Positions 59,117-64,000 of a DNA stretch of 64,000 nucleotides are shown here, in pieces. Location: contig NZ_CAJTUX010000002.1 in the NCBI RefSeq assembly GCF_910579365.1, forward strand, positions 62,001 to 126,000, in the 5' to 3' direction. Each line of letters opens with the position of its first letter. Positions within the stretch are counted from its first letter, which is position 1. This stretch comes from an uncultured Oscillibacter sp. Its GTDB lineage: Bacteria; Bacillota; Clostridia; Oscillospirales; Oscillospiraceae. The notes under the pieces are model-generated. The model was given only the letters and a program-made list of their open reading frames with translations. It had not been told where the DNA came from and did not search any database. The translations under genes were made by a program, and so were the position numbers.

Positions 59117-61504
59117 ATGAGCGAACTGTTTGAAAAATCTCTCCGCACCTTGGAGCTGCCCAGGGTGCTCCAGCTTTTGTCGGACCAGGCGGTCAGCGCC
59201 GAGGCCAAGGAGCGGGCTCTCCGCGTCTCCCCGGAGACGGAACCGGAGGAGGTTCTGCGTCTCCTGGACCAGACCGACGCTGCCCGGTGGATGACCGGAC
59301 AGCGGGGCGCGCCCTCCTTCTCCGGGGTGAAGCCGGTGGGCGAGGCCCTGGACCGGGCGGACCGGGGCGGCAGCCTCAACACCCGGGAGCTGCTGCGCAT
59401 CGCGGGACTTCTCACCGCCGCCCGCCGGGCCCGGGAGTATTTCAATGACGAGGCGGCGGAGAAGACCGCCATTGACCACCTCTTCCTCTCCCTCCACGGC
59501 AACCGCTTTCTGGAGGAGAAGATCAAGCGCTGCATTCCCGACGAGGACACCATTGCCGACGCAGCCTCCCCGGAGCTGGCGGATATCCGCCGCCACATGC
59601 GGGCGGCCCAGGCCAAGAGCCGGCAGATTCTCCAGAAGATCATCTCCTCCCCCAGCTATGCCAAGGTGCTTCAGGAGACCATCATCACCCAGCGGGACGG
59701 CCGCTTCGTGGTCCCCGTGAAGGCGGAGCAGAAGGGGAACCTCCCCGGTCTGGTTCACGACATCTCCTCCTCCGGGGCCACGGTGTTTGTGGAGCCCATG
59801 GGCGTGGTCCAGGCCAACAACGAATACATCGAGCTGGAGGCCAAGGAGCAGAAGGAGATCGAGCGGATTCTGGCAGAGCTCTCCGCCGAGGCCGCCGCCC
59901 ACCGGGAGGACATCCAGTGGGATTACGACGCCCTGGTCCACCTGGACCTGATTTTTGCCCGGGGGCAGCTGAGCTGGAAGATGGACGCCGTCCGTCCGGA
60001 GGTCCGGCGGGACGGCTGCATCCATCTGAAAAAGGCCCGGCATCCCCTGCTGGACCCCAAGAAGGCGGTGCCTATCGACCTGGAGCTGGGAGGCGCCTTT
60101 GACACGCTGGTCATCACCGGCCCCAACACCGGCGGCAAGACGGTTTCCCTGAAAACGCTGGGTCTGCTGACCCTGATGACCCAGTGCGGCCTCCACATTC
60201 CGGCGGCGGACCAGAGCGCCGTGGCGGTTTACGAGCGGGTGCTGGCGGACATCGGCGACGAGCAGAGCATCGAGCAGAGCCTGTCCACCTTCTCCGCCCA
60301 TATGACCAACATTGTGGGCATTTTGAAGGAGGCGGACCGCCGGAGCCTCATCCTCTTCGACGAGCTGGGGGCCGGCACGGACCCGGTGGAGGGCGCGGCC
60401 CTGGCCATCGCCGTCATCCAGCACGTCCGGGCCGCCGGGGCGAGAATCGCCGCCACCACCCACTATGCGGAGCTGAAAACCTTCGCCATGACCACCGCCG
60501 GTGTGGAAAACGCTTCCTGCGAGTTCAATGTGGAGACCCTCAGTCCCACCTACCGGCTGCTCATCGGCATCCCGGGGAAGTCCAACGCCTTCGCCATCTC
60601 CCGGCGGCTGGGGCTGCCCGAGGAGGTCATTGCGGCGGCCCAGACCCAGATGAGCGGGGACAGCGTCCGGTTTGAGGACGTCCTTACCCAGCTGGAGGTC
60701 AAGCGGCAGTCCCTGGAAAAGCGGGAGCAGGAGTCCGACCGCCTCTACCGCCAGCGGGAGGAGGACGCCCGCAAGGCCCGGGAGTTCCGGGAGCAGATGG
60801 AGCGGGCCAAGGAGAACGCCCGCAGCCGGGGGGAGGCGGAGGCCAAGCGCATCCTCCGGGACGCCAAGGCCGCGGCGGACCAGACCTTCAGCGATCTGGC
60901 GGAGCTTCGGCGGCGGCAGGCCCAGGCGGATTCCGCCCAGAACATCAACGACGCTCAGGCCGCCATCCGGGCGGGGCTCCACCAGGCGGAGGACCGCCTC
61001 CGCACGGAGAAGGACCGCCCCGCGCCCATTCCCAAGCCCAGCCGCCCCATTGTCAAGGGGGACCTGGTGGAGTTCCCCGGTGTGCGCCAGCCGGCGGAGG
61101 TGATTTCCATCGGGAAGGACGGAACCCTCCAATTGAAGGCGGGGGCGCTGAAAATGAAGGCGCAGGCCTCCGAGGTGCGCCTGATTGAGGACGACGAACG
61201 GGCCGCCCGGAAGCCGAAGTCCCCTGTCCACTCCGGCGGGACCCGGACGCTCCGCTCCGCCGCCAGCCGGGAGCTGGACATTCGGGGACTGGAGACCCTG
61301 GAGGCGGAGAGCGTGGTGGAAAGCTTCCTCTCCGCCGCCGTCATGGGCAAGCTGGAGACCGTCACCATCATCCACGGCAAGGGGACGGGGGCCCTCCGCA
61401 AGGCCGTCCATGACATTCTCCGCCGCAGCAAGGCGGTGAAAAGCTTCCGCTTGGGCGTCTATGGCGAGGGAGAGACGGGGGTCACGGTGGTCACGATGAA
61501 ATAA
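59117..61504 (+). CDS. mutS2: MutS2 family ATPase with Smr domain
   Basis: This 795-aa protein has MutS core helices, Walker A TGPNTGGKTVSLKTLG, Walker B LILFDELGAGTDP, a long coiled coil (about 520-640) and the C-terminal Smr domain (ELDIRGLETLEAE, IIHGKGTGALRKAVHD). It acts on recombination intermediates or on collided ribosomes. ATG 59117 follows a perfect AAGGAGG; an in-frame upstream start at 59051 has none. Confidence 0.97.
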   Translation: MSELFEKSLRTLELPRVLQLLSDQAVSAEAKERALRVSPETEPEEVLRLLDQTDAARWMTGQRGAPSFSGVKPVGEALDRADRGGSLNTRELLRIAGLLTAARRAREYFNDEAAEKTAIDHLFLSLHGNRFLEEKIKRCIPDEDTIADAASPELADIRRHMRAAQAKSRQILQKIISSPSYAKVLQETIITQRDGRFVVPVKAEQKGNLPGLVHDISSSGATVFVEPMGVVQANNEYIELEAKEQKEIERILAELSAEAAAHREDIQWDYDALVHLDLIFARGQLSWKMDAVRPEVRRDGCIHLKKARHPLLDPKKAVPIDLELGGAFDTLVITGPNTGGKTVSLKTLGLLTLMTQCGLHIPAADQSAVAVYERVLADIGDEQSIEQSLSTFSAHMTNIVGILKEADRRSLILFDELGAGTDPVEGAALAIAVIQHVRAAGARIAATTHYAELKTFAMTTAGVENASCEFNVETLSPTYRLLIGIPGKSNAFAISRRLGLPEEVIAAAQTQMSGDSVRFEDVLTQLEVKRQSLEKREQESDRLYRQREEDARKAREFREQMERAKENARSRGEAEAKRILRDAKAAADQTFSDLAELRRRQAQADSAQNINDAQAAIRAGLHQAEDRLRTEKDRPAPIPKPSRPIVKGDLVEFPGVRQPAEVISIGKDGTLQLKAGALKMKAQASEVRLIEDDERAARKPKSPVHSGGTRTLRSAASRELDIRGLETLEAESVVESFLSAAVMGKLETVTIIHGKGTGALRKAVHDILRRSKAVKSFRLGVYGEGETGVTVVTMK

Positions 61505-61536
61505 GCGAAAGTTTACGGAAAATTTCCGTCAAATCG

Positions 61537-61565
61537 TTGCAAGGCCGACCCAAATTTGTTATACT
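61537..61565 (+). promoter_or_regulatory. Promoter of the nucleoside phosphorylase
   Basis: TTGCAA (61537-61542), 17 bp, TATACT (61560-61565), 35 bp before the ATG. Confidence 0.75.
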
Positions 61566-61599
61566 GTTCTCACAATATCACAAATTTGAGGTGACAGAT

Positions 61600-62373
61600 A
61601 TGCAAAAACTGGAAAAGCAATTTCATATTGCCTGCACGGCGGAGGATATTGGCCGCTACTGCATTCTCCCGGGGGACCCCGGCCGGGTTCCGGCCATTGC
61701 CGCGTATTTTGACGACGCGAAGCAAGTGGCCTATAACCGGGAGTACAACGTCTGGACCGGCACGCTGCTGGGAGAGAAGGTGACGGCCTGCTCCACCGGC
61801 ATCGGCGGCCCCTCCGCCTCCATCGCCATGGAGGAGCTCCACAAGTGCGGCGCGGACACCTTTATCCGTACCGGCACCTGCGGCGGCATCGACGTAAACG
61901 TCCAGTCCGGCGACATCGTGGTTGCCACCGGCGCTGTCCGGTTCGAGCACACCAGCCTGGAGTACGCGCCTCTGGAGTTCCCCGCCGTGGCGGACTTCGG
62001 ACTGGTGGACTGCCTGGTTCGGGCCACGAAGGCCCTGGGGTATCCCCTCCACACCGGCATTGTCCAGTGCAAGGACAGCTTCTATGGCCAGCATGATCCC
62101 GCCGCCTCCCCGGTGTACTATGAGCTTCAGCAGAAGTGGGAGAGCTGGAAGCGCCTGGGGGTCAAGGCCAGCGAGATGGAGAGCGCCGCCCTCTTCGTGG
62201 TGGCCGCCGCCCTGGGCTGCCGCTGCGGGTCCTGCTTCCACGTGGTCTGGAACCAGGAGCGGGAAGCTGCCGGCCTGGACCAGAAGATGAGCGAGGATAC
62301 ATCCACTTCCGTCCGCGTGGCGGTGGAGGCCCTGAAGCTTCAGATCGAGGCGGACCGGGCCGCGAACAGGTGA
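61600..62373 (+). CDS. udp: Uridine phosphorylase-like nucleoside phosphorylase
   Basis: This 257-aa protein of the PNP/UDP family has CILPGDPGRVPAIAAYFDDA (phosphate-binding Gly-Asp-Pro-xR), STGIGGPSASIAMEEL, RTGTCGGI, GASEME-like VKASEMESAALFV, and KDSFYGQHDP as substrate loop. The uridine type is favoured by that loop; the symbol is tentative. It splits uridine into uracil and ribose-1-phosphate for salvage. GAGGTGAC precedes ATG 61600. Confidence 0.92.
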   Translation: MQKLEKQFHIACTAEDIGRYCILPGDPGRVPAIAAYFDDAKQVAYNREYNVWTGTLLGEKVTACSTGIGGPSASIAMEELHKCGADTFIRTGTCGGIDVNVQSGDIVVATGAVRFEHTSLEYAPLEFPAVADFGLVDCLVRATKALGYPLHTGIVQCKDSFYGQHDPAASPVYYELQQKWESWKRLGVKASEMESAALFVVAAALGCRCGSCFHVVWNQEREAAGLDQKMSEDTSTSVRVAVEALKLQIEADRAANR

Positions 62374-62503
62374 CAAATTCCTTATTTTTTTCAAGATCCG
62401 GACGACATTCCAGATGAATGGAATCAAGACCGGAGCGCTTCTATTGAACGGATTCAAGGACGGGACGCTCAAAACCGAATTAAATCTGTGAAATGGAGGA
62501 AGT

Positions 62504-62749
62504 ATGATGATTTCTGCGACAGGAAGCTTTGGCGCGCAGCAGGCGATGCCAAAAGCGCCCCGGACTCCTTCTTATGCCGGAATGGGACATCAGGCCCTTT
62601 TGGCGGGATTTATGGAAGAACTGCGGAAGCAGCAGGCAAAATCCTGTGAGAAGGACGTGGAGGAGATCAAAAAAGCCGGGATGTCCGGTAAGCTGGCCGG
62701 AAGACGGAAAGAGGACCAAGGGGAAGCATTCGAAAAATTTACTTTCTAA
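62504..62749 (+). CDS. Small hypothetical protein, 81 aa
   Basis: Starts MMISATGSFGAQQAMPKAPR behind TGGAGGAAG and has a charged helical C-terminus (HQALLAGFMEELRKQQ, KDVEEIKKAGM). No known motif; no signal peptide. A terminator follows directly. It is likely real because of the ribosome site and terminator, but I cannot give a function. Confidence 0.6.
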   Translation: MMISATGSFGAQQAMPKAPRTPSYAGMGHQALLAGFMEELRKQQAKSCEKDVEEIKKAGMSGKLAGRRKEDQGEAFEKFTF

Positions 62750-62757
62750 TCGCACAT

Positions 62758-62791
62758 AAAAAAGCGGACCGCCTCCCGGCGGTCCGCTTTT
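62758..62791. terminator. Bidirectional terminator
   Basis: Stem AAAGCGGACCGCC with its complement, flanked by AAAAAA and TTTTTT. It serves the 81-aa gene and the convergent copper ATPase. Confidence 0.9.
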
Positions 62792-62798
62792 TTGTGTC

Positions 62799-63008
62799 TT
62801 ACTGAATCCCCAGCACCTTGTAGTCCTGGTCCTCCACGGCCTTTTTCAGGGCCTCGTCCGTTAGGGACCCGGAGAGGGTCACCACCGCCGTGCCGCTCTC
62901 GTGGCTGACGTTGGCGGTCTGGACCTCCGGCAGGGCCTCCAGGGCCTTCTTGACCCGGGCCTCGCAGTGACCGCACATCATGCCTTCGATCTTCATGGTC
63001 TTTTCCAT
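62799..63008 (-). CDS. Possible separate CopZ-like chaperone from an internal start
   Basis: Inside the ATPase frame, GAGGAGGTAA (63023-63014, minus) lies 5 bp before ATG 63008. The 69-aa product begins MEKTMKIEGMMCGHCEARVK, the size and sequence of a free CopZ copper chaperone. Either the ATPase lost its stop and became fused to copZ, or both fused and free forms are made. Confidence 0.6.
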   Translation of the reverse strand: MEKTMKIEGMMCGHCEARVKKALEALPEVQTANVSHESGTAVVTLSGSLTDEALKKAVEDQDYKVLGIQ

Positions 63009-64000
63009 TGTCGTTACCTCCTCGGAATGTTTGGGATGTCTGGATTTCAGGGGTTTGTCTTTCTTCGCGTCCCGCAGGTCGAACAGGTTCAGCCGCAGGG
63101 CGTTGGAAACCACGCAGAAACTGGAAAGGCTCATGGCCGCCGCGCCGAACATGGGGTTCAGCGTCAGGCCCAGGGGAATGAAGAGCCCCGCCGCCAGGGG
63201 AATGCCGATAGTGTTGTAAAAGAAGGCCCAGAACAGGTTCTGGTGGATGTTCCGCAGGGTGGCCCGGCTGAGGCGGATGGCGGCGGGCACGTCGGAGAGG
63301 CGGCTCTTCATCAGTACCACGTCCGCCGCGTCCACTGCCACGTCGGCCCCCGCGCCGATGGCGATGCCGGTGTCCGCCCGGGTGAGGGCCGGAGCGTCGT
63401 TGATGCCGTCGCCCACCATGGCCACTTTGCCCTGCTCTTTGAGCCTTCGGATGACGCTTTCCTTGCCGTCGGGCAGGACGCCGGCGATGACCTCGTCCAC
63501 CCCGGCCTGGTTGCCGATGGCTTTGGCGGTCCGCTCATTGTCGCCGGTGAGCATCACCACCCGGATGCCCATGTTTTGAAGTTCCCGCACGGCCTGGGGA
63601 CTATCCTCCTTGATGACGTCCGCCACAGCGATGACGCCCAGCAGCATACCGTCCCGGCTGAAAAACATGGGAGTCTTTCCCTGGGCGGACAGCGCCTCGG
63701 CCTTGGCCTGGGTCTCCTGGGACACCGCTGCACGGGTGCTGATGAAACTGTAATTCCCGCCGCTGAGGGTGGCCCCGTTCCACTTCCCGGTCAGTCCGTT
63801 TCCCGGAAGGACCTGGAAGTCCGTGACCTCCTCCTGAGGAACCTGTTCCTCCTCCGCTTTCTGGAGAATGGCTCGTGCCAGGGGGTGCTCGCTCTTTCTC
63901 TCTAAAGCGCAGGCCAGCCGCAGCAGCTGCTGCTCCCCATCGCACAGCCCCTCCTCCGGAAGGATATCCGTCACCCTGGGCTCGCCCTTGGTGATGGTGC
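62799..64000 (-). CDS. copA: Copper-type P1B ATPase with C-terminal HMA domain, 5' end beyond window
   Basis: At least 400 residues are present. The frame enters at 64000 with TITKGEPRVTDILPEE, just after the phosphorylation DKTG. Nucleotide-binding motifs SEHPLARAI and GNGLTG, the hinge MLTGDNERTA and MVGDGINDAPAL, and the last two membrane helices (NLFWAFFYNTIGIPLAAGLF, MSLSSFCVVSNALRLN) follow. A heavy-metal-associated domain with GMMCGHCEARV closes the protein. HMA domains usually sit at the N-terminus; here one is fused C-terminally behind an internal ribosome site. It exports copper from the cytoplasm. Confidence 0.93.
   Translation of the reverse strand, partial: TITKGEPRVTDILPEEGLCDGEQQLLRLACALERKSEHPLARAILQKAEEEQVPQEEVTDFQVLPGNGLTGKWNGATLSGGNYSFISTRAAVSQETQAKAEALSAQGKTPMFFSRDGMLLGVIAVADVIKEDSPQAVRELQNMGIRVVMLTGDNERTAKAIGNQAGVDEVIAGVLPDGKESVIRRLKEQGKVAMVGDGINDAPALTRADTGIAIGAGADVAVDAADVVLMKSRLSDVPAAIRLSRATLRNIHQNLFWAFFYNTIGIPLAAGLFIPLGLTLNPMFGAAAMSLSSFCVVSNALRLNLFDLRDAKKDKPLKSRHPKHSEEVTTMEKTMKIEGMMCGHCEARVKKALEALPEVQTANVSHESGTAVVTLSGSLTDEALKKAVEDQDYKVLGIQ

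Overview
The window looks like chromosome of a spore-forming, high-GC gut Firmicute of the Oscillospiraceae type (Flavonifractor/Oscillibacter-like; genus not provable here). The reasons are housekeeping genes of clostridial type and order (era-yqzL-recO-mutS2, uvrB, uvrA, RNase J, radC), a pro-sigma-K gene, SipW/TasA-type secretion, and dense serine recombinases.

Layout. (1) 1-15.9 kb: a phase-variable surface island. A tyrosine recombinase (2277-3122) is followed by two 21-bp inverted repeats bounding a 216-bp segment. The segment carries a strong promoter that points away from the downstream genes (OFF orientation). Then come an AP2-domain protein and a SARP/BTAD activator, three candidate activator-box promoters, a SipW signal peptidase, four SipW-dependent (TasA/camelysin-like) proteins, a 1606-aa von Willebrand A surface protein, an IPKTG-anchored protein and a convergent class B sortase. 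(2) 16-20.9 kb: a graveyard of broken pieces, namely a recombinase tail, a truncated dndE followed by an intact dndA cysteine desulfurase, and fragments of an ATPase and a SWIM-like protein. (3) 20.9-39.0 kb: sigK is cut into pieces. Its N-terminal part lies at 38769-38972 and its middle part at 20902-21052. Between them sits a 17.7-kb element with an AA crossover dinucleotide at both ends and matching 27-nt inverted arms, as expected of attL/attR of a large serine integrase. Its cargo is three serine recombinases (one followed by three stand-alone copies of its own C-terminal domain), a HipA-like toxin-antitoxin pair, a thiol-redox operon, a KilA-N protein, and an AT-rich cassette of a metalloprotease plus a calcineurin-STAND ATPase that looks like an undescribed defence system. 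The middle sigK fragment is itself broken again at its far end (20902), so sigK appears to be interrupted twice. (4) 39-64 kb: ordinary chromosome with DNA repair, RNA decay and ribosome-assembly genes, several small Xre regulators with visible operators, and a copper P-type ATPase cut by the window end.

How it fits together. The left island reads as a two-layer switch: inversion would place the promoter in front of the AP2-SARP genes, and the SARP protein would then fire the filament promoters through the repeated boxes. The sigK region reads as a skin-like arrangement in which element excision would restore at least the first junction in frame. These two circuits are inferences from sequence layout. 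The repeats, promoters, att arms and reading frames they rest on are directly visible.
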